Source of the DNA: JALHOM01 sp964615775 | GTDB lineage: Bacteria; Patescibacteriota; Saccharimonadia; Saccharimonadales; 2-12-FULL-41-12 | Reading direction: 5' to 3' | Length of the DNA: 64,000 nucleotides | Assembly (NCBI GenBank): GCA_964615775.1 | Contig: CAZTQB010000005.1 | Span: 1 to 64,000, forward strand | The notes under the pieces: generated by a model | Databases searched by the model: none | Told to the model about the DNA's origin: nothing | The model's input: only the letters and a program-made list of their open reading frames with translations | Shown here: in pieces, positions 17,820-27,181 of the stretch | Layout: each line of letters begins with the position of its first letter | How positions within the stretch are numbered: the first letter of the stretch is position 1 | Program-made: the position numbers and the translations under genes

Positions 17820-18713
17820 ATGGCAATAATTGAAATAGAAGACGTAAGTAAAATATACGGATTCGGTGATGCTACTACTGTAGCTCTCGAAGAGGTCAGT
17901 TTGAGCGTGGAAAAAGGCGAATTTGTAGCTGTTATGGGTCCGAGCGGCTCAGGTAAAAGTACCCTGATGAACGTAATTGGTCTTCTTGACCACCCGACTC
18001 ATGGAACGTACAAATTAGACAATCGGTTTGTTAGTAAGCTTCGCTCTAATACTCGAGCAAAGGTTCGTCGTGATAAGATTGGTTTTGTTTTTCAGTCATC
18101 TAGCTTGCTAGGAGGATTGACTGCTCTTGAGAATGTGGCTTTGCCATTGGCTTATAAAGGGCGTAGTTTTGGCAAAAGAACCAAAATGGCTCATGCAATG
18201 CTAGAAAGAGTTGGCTTAGCTACTCGAGCCTACTACCTGCCCCATCAACTCAGTGGTGGACAAGCCCAGCGTGTGGCGATTGCTAGAGCATTGATAAAAG
18301 AGCCTGGAATTGTGATTGCCGATGAGCCAACTGGTAATCTAGATACTGCTTCATCGATGTTGGTTATGGAGCTGCTTAAGGAAGTTCATGAAATGGGTAA
18401 TACGATTTTAATGGTGACTCACAACCCAGAGCTGACGCGTTATGCAACTCGAGTTATTTACATGATTGACGGCAGCATTGTCAAAGACGAATATAATCAA
18501 CCTGGCGAAGTTGCCAAAAGTGCAATTGAAAGTGTTAAGTATCTACCAATCTCAGATGAAATAGCTGATTTGGAGGCCGTCTCAGCAATGGTTGAAGGTA
18601 TACCAAAAGCTGGCGATGATATACCTTACAGACGAGTTAAGAAGCACAATAAGCGTCGTGGTTCTAAAGCTAAGAAAGCTACAACAAAACGCAGTAGGGT
18701 AAAAAATAAATGA
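17820..18713 (+). CDS. ABC transporter ATP-binding protein (MacB/LolD type)
   Basis: 297 aa. Walker A GPSGSGKST, Q-loop FVFQSS, signature LSGGQAQRVAIARAL, Walker B VIADEPTG and H-loop VTHN are intact. After the roughly 225-residue domain comes an unusual tail of about 70 residues ending in a very basic Lys/Arg-rich stretch, which may contact the membrane or nucleic acid. It is coupled by an ATGA overlap to the permease. The pair is probably an exporter or mechanotransmission complex of the MacB group acting on peptides, lipids or cell-wall enzymes. Confidence 0.92.
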   Translation: MAIIEIEDVSKIYGFGDATTVALEEVSLSVEKGEFVAVMGPSGSGKSTLMNVIGLLDHPTHGTYKLDNRFVSKLRSNTRAKVRRDKIGFVFQSSSLLGGLTALENVALPLAYKGRSFGKRTKMAHAMLERVGLATRAYYLPHQLSGGQAQRVAIARALIKEPGIVIADEPTGNLDTASSMLVMELLKEVHEMGNTILMVTHNPELTRYATRVIYMIDGSIVKDEYNQPGEVAKSAIESVKYLPISDEIADLEAVSAMVEGIPKAGDDIPYRRVKKHNKRRGSKAKKATTKRSRVKNK

Positions 18714-19945
18714 TGCTCTCTGATCATATAAAGATTGGCTTAGCTTCAGTCAGAAAATCTCGTTTTCGGAGCATGGTCACGATAATCGGGATTATTATTG
18801 GCGTGGTTAGTGTGGTAACTATAGTCACTCTTGGTGAAGGTATTAAAAAGCAGGTTAATAATCAGTCGGCTGAGCTGGTCAATGGGGCGATTACCGTGCG
18901 ACCTGGCAAGCTGGTCAACCGCGATTCTAATGGTAAAATAACCAGTCTTAATCTACTAGCTAGCACTGCATCGGCTAGCGTTACGCCTGGAGATCTAGAA
19001 ACGATACGAAAAAACCCAGAAATTAGCGGTGCGACTTCATTCTCTGCTATTAGTGCCTTACCGTCTTACAACGGCAAGACTTTTAATGATGGCCTAGTTG
19101 TAGCTTACTCTGGCGAACTGGGTGACGTGATTGATCATAAAGTAGAGTTTGGTAACTACCCTAACGTCGAAGAGCCAAGCTCTAATCGTTACGTAGTAAT
19201 CGGTGCCGGTGTTGCTCAAAAGTTATTTAACGAAACAGTTCCAATTGGTAAAAGTCTAACTATCAAAAATCAGCAGTATGTGGTTGGTGGCATATACTCG
19301 CCTTTTCGTGATACGCCTTTAGCTTCGGGAATCAATTATAATAATGCGGTCTTTATACCAGAAAATGGAGCTATTCCATTGAAGGATATAAAAATGCCCT
19401 ATTTTCAAATTGTTGCTAAGCTTAAAAATCCTAGCAAAACCGATGAAGTTGCTAAGCAAATTTCAGAGTCTATCAAACAAAACCACTCTGGTCTAGAGGA
19501 TTTTTCGGTACTTAAGCAAGATGAGGCTGGAGTGATTAGCGGAGAGCTGATAGACACTTTGTCTCGAATGATTTTGGGTATGGCCACTATTACGCTGATT
19601 GTGAGTGGTATTGGGATTATGAACGTTATGTTGGTGTCTGTGACTGAGCGGACTCGAGAAATTGGAATCCGTAAAGCTATTGGGGCTACTAATCGTCAGA
19701 TAACAAATCAATTTATGGTTGAAGCACTTATTTTATCAGTCTGGGGGGCAATTTTGGGCGTGGTAGTATCGATCATTCTGCACTTAGCTATAAGGATCTT
19801 TACTGATTTAGAGCCGGTGCTTTCTTGGCAGCCAATAGCGGTTGCTGGTCTAATGTCAATTATTGTTGGTGTGGTTTTTGGTGTAATTCCAGCCACAAAA
19901 GCAGCACGCAAAGACCCAATAGAATCGCTGCGTTCCAGTAATTAA
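18710..19945 (+). CDS. MacB-like ABC transporter permease
   Basis: 411 aa with the MacB/FtsX arrangement: an N-terminal membrane helix (SMVTIIGIIIGVVSVVTIVTLGEG), a large extracytoplasmic MacB-PCD-type domain (about 45-270) and three C-terminal helices with the characteristic RTREIGIRKAIGAT coupling segment and a final KAARKDPIESLR. No periplasmic adaptor is adjacent, as expected in a single-membrane cell. Its partner ATPase is upstream. Confidence 0.92.
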   Translation: MMLSDHIKIGLASVRKSRFRSMVTIIGIIIGVVSVVTIVTLGEGIKKQVNNQSAELVNGAITVRPGKLVNRDSNGKITSLNLLASTASASVTPGDLETIRKNPEISGATSFSAISALPSYNGKTFNDGLVVAYSGELGDVIDHKVEFGNYPNVEEPSSNRYVVIGAGVAQKLFNETVPIGKSLTIKNQQYVVGGIYSPFRDTPLASGINYNNAVFIPENGAIPLKDIKMPYFQIVAKLKNPSKTDEVAKQISESIKQNHSGLEDFSVLKQDEAGVISGELIDTLSRMILGMATITLIVSGIGIMNVMLVSVTERTREIGIRKAIGATNRQITNQFMVEALILSVWGAILGVVVSIILHLAIRIFTDLEPVLSWQPIAVAGLMSIIVGVVFGVIPATKAARKDPIESLRSSN

Positions 19946-19960
19946 GCCTGGTTTTATCTT

Positions 19961-20404
19961 ATGAAAATCAAAATCATCTCAGTCGGTAAAAAATCTACCA
20001 AAGAAATCGCTAGTTTAGTTGAAAATTACCAGCAAAGACTTAAGCGATCCTGCGAGCTACTTTGGATATTCTTGCCGACATCTAATATTGACGGCGAGTC
20101 AGCTGCAATCTTAAAACAAATTGGTGCAAGCGACTATATGGTTTTGCTTGATCAAAATGGCAACAAATTTTCAAGCACCGACTTTGCGGCCACGATTGAG
20201 CAGATACAAAATGATTCCACTAAACAACTGATATTTGTGATTGGTGGTGCATTTGGTATCAACCATAATGTTATCGAGAGAAGTAATTTAGTTATTAGTC
20301 TTTCTGATATGGTTTTTCCGCATCAATTGGTGAGGCTAATTTTAATCGAGCAAATCTACAGGGCATACACGATACTCTCCGGTTCAAAGTATCATCACGA
20401 ATAA
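19961..20404 (+). CDS. rlmH: 23S rRNA pseudouridine(1915) N3-methyltransferase
   Basis: SPOUT-family methyltransferase of 147 aa, close to the usual 155-160. Seen are the N-terminal KIKIISVGK strand, the Gly-rich VIGGAFGIN cofactor loop, LSDMVFPHQLVRLILIEQIYRAYTI and the C-terminal YHHE typical of RlmH. It methylates a pseudouridine in helix 69 of 23S rRNA on the 70S ribosome. It follows the ABC permease by 15 bp and ends 4 bp from the RND gene. Confidence 0.95.
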   Translation: MKIKIISVGKKSTKEIASLVENYQQRLKRSCELLWIFLPTSNIDGESAAILKQIGASDYMVLLDQNGNKFSSTDFAATIEQIQNDSTKQLIFVIGGAFGINHNVIERSNLVISLSDMVFPHQLVRLILIEQIYRAYTILSGSKYHHE

Positions 20405-20408
20405 GTAA

Positions 20409-23123
20409 TTATCTAAATATTCTTTGGAAAGATTTTTTGGTGTAGATACGAAGAAATTCAGCTGCTAGATAGTAGTACGGAAAAGCGATAATTACTAAGA
20501 ATGTACTGGATAGTAGGCCAAAGATTAGTACGACCGACAACCCTTCCCAAAATGGGCTAGTTATGGCTAGCGGGATTAATGAGACGACAGCGGTCAAGCT
20601 GGTGGCAATAAGTGGGCGGAAACGCTCAGCCAACGCTTCATGTATAGCGTCTACCGGTCTCTTGCCGGCTGCCCTAGCTTGGTTGGCGTAATCTGTTAAT
20701 AAAATGGTGTTTTTAATACTTAGACCTATCAGAGCAAAAAAACCTAACATTGCAAAGAAGCTAAATGGATTATCTGATAGGTACAAGCCAAGTGCTATAC
20801 CAAACAGACTAAAAGGAATGGCCATAAAGATTAGTATTGGCTGCAGGAAGCTTCTAAACTGAATAACCAACAAAACATAGATGACTAATAAAACGGCTGG
20901 AAACGCAATTGCTAAAGTTTTGAAGCTGTCTTGGTTCTCGCCTTCTTGTTGTAAATCAAAGACCATCGCATCTTTATCCAGTCCGTAGCTAGCAACTTTT
21001 TCGGGTGTAAATTTATCTTTTAGAGCTTTTTCTGTTAGGGTGAACAGTGCTGTTGTGTCACTGTCTTTATATTGGGCAGTAACAGATACATATGGTTTGT
21101 TGTTTGATCGTGAGTATACACCTGGATTTGGTGGGCTGACAGATTCAATCTCTGCCTTACTGCCATCACTTCTTTGCAATACTAAGGTTGATAGGTAATG
21201 TTGAATATCGTTTGCGAGCTTAATTGCGGCTTGACGATCTTTGACGGTCTCGACTTTTACGGTAAAACCTGAAGCCGGTGGTCCTGCGTCAATTTGATTG
21301 ATCTTAATCTGAACATCTTTGACGTTTTTTAGTTCACTACTCAAATCTTTAATAATTTGCTGGGAAGTAACTTTCCTGTCTTTGTAGTCGGTCAGGTCAA
21401 TAAAGTAGTATGCATTTTGAGCGTTACTGAAACCGTTGTTGGCTGTAGTCACTAAATTATCCCCAACTACTTTTGATATGACTGCTTCTACCTCTTTAGC
21501 TTTTTCTTTTGCTTCTGGCAGTTCAGTATTTGGTGCAAAAACGGCATTTATTGATAGCTGATTAGAGTCTTTGGATGACGGGAAGATATTAAATTTAACC
21601 TTTTTGAACAAATATCCGCCGCTACCAATAAAAGCAAAGCTAATCAAAAATGCGACTACACAGACTACTGCTAGCTTAGGCTTAGAATTTTTAGCCAAAA
21701 GCATTGGCTTAGCGATAAATTCGGCGATCTTCGACTCGATGTTTCCAGAAAAGTCGTGCTTGTTTGCATTTTTAAGACTGTGATTTTTCTTAAATATTAT
21801 AAGTCTCGCAAAAAGTGGTATAAACACTAGTGCTACGAACAAGCTTACTAGTAGAGCCGAGATAATAGTAATTGGGATTGCCCGGATAAATTCACCTAAA
21901 ATACCACTGACAAAAATAAGTGGCGTAAAACTTAAGGCTGCTGTAAGTGTCGCAGCAATCATGGCTCTACTTACCTTGTGGGTAGCATTTGATATAACTG
22001 TATCGGGGTCTTTATGTTTTTTGCTCTGTGCCACGATTGCTTCTACCATAATAATTGTGTCATCGACTATCAGCGACAAAGCTAATATTAATGAGAATAA
22101 GGTTATAGTATTAAGTGAGTTGCCAGATAAATACAAAACACCGTTAGTGATTGCTAGTACGCTAATCATTGATAAAACAGTTACTATAGATGCTCGTACG
22201 GCGATTATAATGGCTCCAACAACTAGTACTACAACTAGTCCTTCCAGTAGAGTGCGTTGAAGCTCACTTATTTGAGCTTTAATACTTGGTGCATTTGAGG
22301 CACTTATTTCGGCAGCGTAACCGCTAAATTTAGAGTCATTTTTTACTTCAGCTAACGCTTTATTAACATTGTCGTATAGTTCTAAATTATCAGCTTTTGG
22401 AACTGATTTTACACCTATGACTATTGCTTCATAAAATTTATTTTGACCATCGTTTCTTTTGCCAAACCTCTCAAATGATCTTTGAGCAGTTTCGGTTTGT
22501 CCAGTAACCGGATTTTTGGCTTCTTCGATAGGATTGATTATAGAAACGTCACTAACCAAGTTTATATTTTTATCTTTTAGGGCGGTAGCCATATCATTTG
22601 CTTTAGAGATGAGTGTTGGCTCATCTACTGGTTCATGTGAGTAAAAAGAGATAACCAAATCATCACCACGCTCTGTAAAGCCAAACTTGTATGGGTCAAA
22701 TTTGATATTTGCTTGCTCAGGCAATATCTTTTCGGCACTTAGCTTAGATTTCAGCTCGTTAGTTTTTTGTTCGGCATTAACCTCGTCTTTGTATTGAACT
22801 TGACCAGTGAAAAAATTGTCAAAACTTTGAGTTTGGACCGATTTTACGCCATCTTGACTGAGTAAGAAAGAACTTAATTTTGTTGCTACATCGGAGTCAA
22901 CTTTCTCAGAGTTTTCAACAAAAAAGGTACCTTGAGCAATTGCATATGGTGTATTTATACTAGGAAAGCCCTCTTTTTTTAAAAGCGTGGTGTAGCAAAC
23001 GGCTCCAAATAGAACCAAAGCAAGGCACAAAAGTGCGGTTTTACGAGGACGTTTAAAGAAGTAGAGGCTAACATTTTGTAGAAAACTATTTGTTAGCTTA
23101 TTAACTTTTTGGGATTTTTTCAT
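20409..23123 (-). CDS. RND-superfamily exporter
   Basis: 904 aa, shorter than typical HAE1 pumps (about 1,020-1,050). The two-fold RND layout is clear: TM1, a soluble loop, a TM2-6 block with the proton-relay SLIVDDTIIMVEAIV, TM7, a second loop, and a TM8-12 block with IGLSIKNTILLTDYANQARAAGK and the downstream RFRPLIATSLT motif. No adaptor or outer-membrane factor is nearby, so the shortened loops fit a pump moving lipids or drugs across a single membrane. The substrate is unknown. Confidence 0.88.
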   Translation of the reverse strand: MKKSQKVNKLTNSFLQNVSLYFFKRPRKTALLCLALVLFGAVCYTTLLKKEGFPSINTPYAIAQGTFFVENSEKVDSDVATKLSSFLLSQDGVKSVQTQSFDNFFTGQVQYKDEVNAEQKTNELKSKLSAEKILPEQANIKFDPYKFGFTERGDDLVISFYSHEPVDEPTLISKANDMATALKDKNINLVSDVSIINPIEEAKNPVTGQTETAQRSFERFGKRNDGQNKFYEAIVIGVKSVPKADNLELYDNVNKALAEVKNDSKFSGYAAEISASNAPSIKAQISELQRTLLEGLVVVLVVGAIIIAVRASIVTVLSMISVLAITNGVLYLSGNSLNTITLFSLILALSLIVDDTIIMVEAIVAQSKKHKDPDTVISNATHKVSRAMIAATLTAALSFTPLIFVSGILGEFIRAIPITIISALLVSLFVALVFIPLFARLIIFKKNHSLKNANKHDFSGNIESKIAEFIAKPMLLAKNSKPKLAVVCVVAFLISFAFIGSGGYLFKKVKFNIFPSSKDSNQLSINAVFAPNTELPEAKEKAKEVEAVISKVVGDNLVTTANNGFSNAQNAYYFIDLTDYKDRKVTSQQIIKDLSSELKNVKDVQIKINQIDAGPPASGFTVKVETVKDRQAAIKLANDIQHYLSTLVLQRSDGSKAEIESVSPPNPGVYSRSNNKPYVSVTAQYKDSDTTALFTLTEKALKDKFTPEKVASYGLDKDAMVFDLQQEGENQDSFKTLAIAFPAVLLVIYVLLVIQFRSFLQPILIFMAIPFSLFGIALGLYLSDNPFSFFAMLGFFALIGLSIKNTILLTDYANQARAAGKRPVDAIHEALAERFRPLIATSLTAVVSLIPLAITSPFWEGLSVVLIFGLLSSTFLVIIAFPYYYLAAEFLRIYTKKSFQRIFR

Positions 23124-23198
23124 AAAAACTCTCTCTTAAAAACTTAGTCAGTATACTTAATTTACTTCTGATATTTTATATTAACCAAAAGGATTAGT

Positions 23199-23861
23199 CT
23201 ATCTGTTCGTCCTTTTATGAACCCAATTTTTTATCTTTTTGTAATCTTTTACAATCAACTTACCATTAGCCACTTCTACACAATCCATGTCTTTTAATCT
23301 GCGAATCACGCGATTAACTGTCTCTCGCGATAAACCGGTTTTAGCGGCAATGTATTTCTCGTTTGATGATACCGGAATGTTGTCGGTTAGATCTTTTTTA
23401 TTATGACTCAGCTCGCAGTAAAGTTCATAAACTACTCTGTCAAAAGCATTGCCAGCCATCATAGTTGTGGCTCTCATTAAAAAATCATTAAGTCCTAAGT
23501 AGAGTCTCTTGGCAAGCACAATGGCGATATCGGGGTTATCGTTTATAAAGTTAATAATTTTTTGTTTAGGAATTTTATAGGTAGTTACATTATAGATACT
23601 AGAATAATAAAAATAGTTAGTTAGCTCCATGTCTAAACTCTCAGAGATTGGTAAAAAACTACCTGATTTATAAATATGCAGCACAACCTCTTCCTTTTTA
23701 TAGGAAAATGTGTACTTTTTTATTTCACCAGTTTTTATAAAGTAGACAAAATCGGATTTTTGATTGGGCTTTAAGATAATTTTTTTAGGAGGGAGACTAA
23801 TAAGTTGATGTTTTTTGAAAAAATCATTTAGTTTGGTTGGATATGCGTATGAATTATGCAC
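23199..23861 (-). CDS. Crp/Fnr-family transcriptional regulator
   Basis: 220 aa: a cyclic-nucleotide-binding-type beta barrel (about 10-120), a dimerisation helix and a C-terminal winged helix with recognition helix in KTGLSRETVNRVIRRL. The barrel lacks a convincing cAMP pocket signature and has no Cys cluster for an iron-sulfur centre, so the ligand is unknown. A palindrome in the 70-bp divergent promoter region (AATGTT-N8-AACATT) is a plausible operator for autoregulation and control of the divergent gene. Confidence 0.88.
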   Translation of the reverse strand: MHNSYAYPTKLNDFFKKHQLISLPPKKIILKPNQKSDFVYFIKTGEIKKYTFSYKKEEVVLHIYKSGSFLPISESLDMELTNYFYYSSIYNVTTYKIPKQKIINFINDNPDIAIVLAKRLYLGLNDFLMRATTMMAGNAFDRVVYELYCELSHNKKDLTDNIPVSSNEKYIAAKTGLSRETVNRVIRRLKDMDCVEVANGKLIVKDYKKIKNWVHKRTNR

Positions 23862-23891
23862 TTTGACCTTTTTACTAGAGATAATCCCCCT

Positions 23892-23911
23892 AATGTTTTT
23901 AGTTTAACATT
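23892..23911. promoter_or_regulatory. Candidate Crp/Fnr operator palindrome
   Basis: AATGTT and AACATT are perfect 6-bp inverted arms around 8 bases, 20 bp in all. It lies between the regulator gene and the divergent glycosidase-like gene, just upstream of a plus-strand TATAGT (23915-23920). Confidence 0.45.
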
Positions 23912-23979
23912 TATTATAGTAATCAGCCAGATTGATTAGCCAAGTTTATCTAGCTAGTATATCCTTGAGATATAAGCTT

Positions 23980-25494
23980 ATGATTAGAAGAATTGCCAGC
24001 AAAATTAATTTTTTTTCGAAAGATATATTCAAGGCAGGTTTTTTTAATTTTTTAAGAAATCAACCAAAAACTAGAAGGATAATTGTTATTTGTTCAGCAA
24101 TTTTCATTGTTTTTCATATGTGGCTGCACTTTACCAATCCGTATGCAAAAATAAATGTTTTTGAAAAGCCATACTATACTTTTGTAAACCAAAATGGAGA
24201 TATTGAGTTTAGGCAAAAATACAAAATGGAAGTCTATACCAATCCAGTAGCTGACCTTTTAGGCTACTATAAGTCGGGTTTTTTGATTTTACAAAATACA
24301 CTTTTTGGCGGTGGGCCGGCTAGAGGTAAAACGCCGGACGAGGTCATAAACTCTATTCATGACAAGCGGTTTGATGCCGACAAACCATATTTAATTAGTG
24401 GCGATCAATTTAGTGTTCTTTACCCCAGAAATTTAGGTGTTTTTTATAACCAAATTTTGAATCCAAATACCGCTCTCGACCAGAATGATTGGCAAGATCG
24501 TCAAAAACTATATTTGCAGTCAGTCCTATTTGCGATTGATGGACTTTCGGCTAGCAACTCACCAAAAACCACTATCGTACCGATTGGCCAGCGTCAAGTA
24601 GTTTTAACTCAGGTTCACCCTGGTGGCGTTGGTTCGGATCAGGTTTACGGCGTATTTTTTGCTATACATAAAATGCAAACTGCCGCGTCGAGCAACAATC
24701 ATAAATATAGAATTCAGACAATTGATTCTGCAAATTTTTTAGCTTACACACGCCAGTCTCAGTTGCAAAAAATGTTCGATAACTACATTGATGCTGTTTA
24801 TGATACCTCAACAAAGCGAGTTAAAGACAATCTTCATCTTTCAAGTGCTAGAGACGGAGTAATCAGGCGGTCGAGTTTTTACGACAATATTATCTTATAT
24901 GAGACTGCTCAGTTAGCTCGTCAGCTAGGCTTGCAGGATAAATACAATATTGCCAACTCAGAAAATAAACAAATGTTGAAGAATTTTTACTGGAATGAAT
25001 CAGCAGGATTTTATAACGATGATATTAAGACAAAATCATTTTCTTCAGATTTTTTGATTGGTTATGTTAACAATTTTTTTGACCTAAACGACCTAACTGA
25101 CTTAAGTCGCACTAAAAGGACAATTGATTACTTAAATGACAGTGAGTTAGTGCGACTGTTTCCGATTAAATATCAAATCGACGGTAATCCAAATGTACCA
25201 AAATTTGTTGACTATTTTGTGGCAAATTATGGACGTAATGTTATTTGGAGTTATTGGGGTAGTCAATACATAACTTTATTAAGTGATATGCATAAAAAAA
25301 CCGGTGATTCAAAGTATAAAAATGAAGCTCTTAAGTATCTTGGAATATACGAGCAAAATTTAATTCGTGATCAAGGTCTGGCTGAGACATATAGTCCAGA
25401 TGGAAGGTTTCTAAGAACCGGCATTTATAAAAGTATTCGTAGTACTGGTTGGGTGGTTCAGCTAGAACATGCTAAGTATTCACTAGAGCATTGA
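23980..25494 (+). CDS. Membrane-anchored six-hairpin glycosidase-like protein
   Basis: About 504 aa from the ATG at 23980; a TTG at 23932 would add 16 residues and sits 11 bases after a TATAGT, so the start is open. A basic N-terminus and one membrane segment (about 35-52 of the long form) precede a domain that looks mostly alpha-helical, with Trp/Tyr-rich ends of helices (WSYWGSQYIT, FYWNESAGFY, GLAETYSPDGR) typical of (alpha/alpha)6-barrel glycosidases. Catalytic residues cannot be assigned safely. It is probably an extracellular sugar-processing enzyme. Confidence 0.5.
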   Translation: MIRRIASKINFFSKDIFKAGFFNFLRNQPKTRRIIVICSAIFIVFHMWLHFTNPYAKINVFEKPYYTFVNQNGDIEFRQKYKMEVYTNPVADLLGYYKSGFLILQNTLFGGGPARGKTPDEVINSIHDKRFDADKPYLISGDQFSVLYPRNLGVFYNQILNPNTALDQNDWQDRQKLYLQSVLFAIDGLSASNSPKTTIVPIGQRQVVLTQVHPGGVGSDQVYGVFFAIHKMQTAASSNNHKYRIQTIDSANFLAYTRQSQLQKMFDNYIDAVYDTSTKRVKDNLHLSSARDGVIRRSSFYDNIILYETAQLARQLGLQDKYNIANSENKQMLKNFYWNESAGFYNDDIKTKSFSSDFLIGYVNNFFDLNDLTDLSRTKRTIDYLNDSELVRLFPIKYQIDGNPNVPKFVDYFVANYGRNVIWSYWGSQYITLLSDMHKKTGDSKYKNEALKYLGIYEQNLIRDQGLAETYSPDGRFLRTGIYKSIRSTGWVVQLEHAKYSLEH

Positions 25495-25505
25495 CTCAAA
25501 TCTAA

Positions 25506-26480
25506 TTATTTTGCCAATGAAATATATTTTAGATTTGTTTCCAAAGAAGTAACGGCTATTTTAGTATGAGCTGGAATTTTGTGAATTTCGCCGTCTATCT
25601 GAGCCGTTATTGGCTCTTTAGCAATAAAAGTTACTTTTTCTTTCTTTTTGTAATTAGGGCTTGATTTACCTGAAATAGCTAGTTTAATTAATTCGATAAT
25701 AACCGATGGACTCTTTTGTTTAATTTGGGCGTGAAAAAACGCTTTTTCATGTAGACTTATTGGCAATCGACTTACCTTGGCCATTCTCGGTCCATTAACA
25801 AAACTATGTTCAAAAAAATTGGTATCCCTGCTGTCTATTTCCATTCTAAAAACTGTGGCTTCCAGTATAGAGGCTATCACCAAAAACACCTCGCGAATAA
25901 TTAAAAAAGGTGGAAAGTATTTAATAAATCTTTTGCTGGAAGAACGACTACTTTCTAATTTATCGGCAATATAAGCACTGGCCCCAAAACTGGCATAGCA
26001 GTTGGCATAAAAAGTTTGAGCTAGTGTGTTTTTGGATTCAATGTCAATTTTTATTAGTGGCATTTTTATGTTGATGGAGTCATTAATAAGTTTCTTGCAA
26101 GAAGTAGTCTTGCTTAGACCATTTAGCATATAGGCTAGATCATTAGCGTTACCGCCCCAAAGTGGCAGTAAATAGATATTTGAATACTTACATACTTTTG
26201 AATCGTTTAGTAGTTGGTTGGTGATGCTGCTTACTGTACCGTCGCCGCCGCCAATAGCGATTAATATTTTTGAATTTTTGGAGTAGCATCTAATTTTTTC
26301 TGTTATAAGTTTAGGATTTTCTATAATATTAACTTCTGTTTTTTGATTAAAATGAAGGTTTTTTAAAAAAGATCTATGCCATTTTTTAGCCCGCAGAATA
26401 TTACTAGCCTTCGGGTTATAGGCAAAGATATAATAATCAATATTTTCAAGAACTGGTTTATCTCCGTTAAGTTTTGACAT
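25506..26480 (-). CDS. Diacylglycerol kinase family lipid kinase
   Basis: 324 aa with the DAGK catalytic signature IAIGGGDGTVSS and a C-terminal beta domain ending with AQIDGE, as in the YegS/DgkB/BmrU group. It likely phosphorylates diacylglycerol or a related lipid to phosphatidate at the inner membrane face. The next genes, divergently transcribed, encode two phospholipid-synthesis enzymes that could use its product, so the locus may form a lipid salvage route. Ends 12 bp from the convergent glycosidase-like gene. Confidence 0.85.
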   Translation of the reverse strand: MSKLNGDKPVLENIDYYIFAYNPKASNILRAKKWHRSFLKNLHFNQKTEVNIIENPKLITEKIRCYSKNSKILIAIGGGDGTVSSITNQLLNDSKVCKYSNIYLLPLWGGNANDLAYMLNGLSKTTSCKKLINDSINIKMPLIKIDIESKNTLAQTFYANCYASFGASAYIADKLESSRSSSKRFIKYFPPFLIIREVFLVIASILEATVFRMEIDSRDTNFFEHSFVNGPRMAKVSRLPISLHEKAFFHAQIKQKSPSVIIELIKLAISGKSSPNYKKKEKVTFIAKEPITAQIDGEIHKIPAHTKIAVTSLETNLKYISLAK

Positions 26481-26544
26481 ACCTATACTGTATCGTTTTA
26501 AAAAATTTTCATCAATTAGTGTTTTATGGCTAAAACATATACGA

Positions 26545-26550
26545 TATAGT
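26545..26550 (+). promoter_or_regulatory. -10 box of the CDP-alcohol phosphatidyltransferase gene
   Basis: TATAGT ends only 4 bases before the ATG at 26555; transcription would begin at or within the initiator codon. Confidence 0.45.
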
Positions 26551-26554
26551 CGTA

Positions 26555-27178
26555 ATGAATCTTCATAAAGTTATAAAGAGTATTATCAGAAGTATATTTA
26601 CTAGGTTGGCGGCTTTTTTAAATAAAATCTTCAGAGGCAAAATTACGCCAAATATGGTAACGGTGGTTGGCTTGTTGGCCCATTTGCCGATTGTTTTTTT
26701 ACTATTTGATGGTCGACTGGTTCTTGGAGGTGTTATGATAATTATCTTCGGGCTTTTTGACACACTAGATGGTGCTTTAGCTAGGGTTCAAAATGTTGCT
26801 AGCACCAAGGGTATGTTTTTAGATGCTTTGAGTGACCGGCTAAAAGAAGTTTTGATATTAACTGGACTTAGCGGTTATTTTTTGGAGATAAATAATGACT
26901 TGGGGGTTATCTTATGTATCTTAACGCTCGGTATTTCTATGAGTGTAAGTTATGCAAAGGCCAAAGGTGAAGCTGCAATTGTTGTTAGCAAGTATAAAAT
27001 ATCCCACGATGAACTCAATAGATTTTTTGAAGACGGCCTGGGTGCCTATGAAATTCGGATTTTCTTAATTGCTCTTGGATGTTTGTTTGGGTATCCATCA
27101 ATATTTTTAAGTATTATTTTATTGCTTGCTAGCTATACTTTGTTGTTAAGGACTATTAAAATTATGAAAGCTTTATAG
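26555..27178 (+). CDS. CDP-alcohol phosphatidyltransferase
   Basis: 207 aa with about six membrane helices and an intact CDP-OH-P motif: D-G-x2-A-R-x8-G-x3-D-x3-D in LDGALARVQN...GMFLDALSD. It joins CDP-diacylglycerol to an alcohol, most likely glycerol-3-phosphate (PgsA-like) or inositol phosphate. The PNMVTVVGLLA start is typical of the family. It is followed after 3 bp by the CTP-transferase-like gene. The acceptor alcohol cannot be read from the sequence. Confidence 0.9.
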   Translation: MNLHKVIKSIIRSIFTRLAAFLNKIFRGKITPNMVTVVGLLAHLPIVFLLFDGRLVLGGVMIIIFGLFDTLDGALARVQNVASTKGMFLDALSDRLKEVLILTGLSGYFLEINNDLGVILCILTLGISMSVSYAKAKGEAAIVVSKYKISHDELNRFFEDGLGAYEIRIFLIALGCLFGYPSIFLSIILLLASYTLLLRTIKIMKAL

Positions 27179-27181
27179 AAA

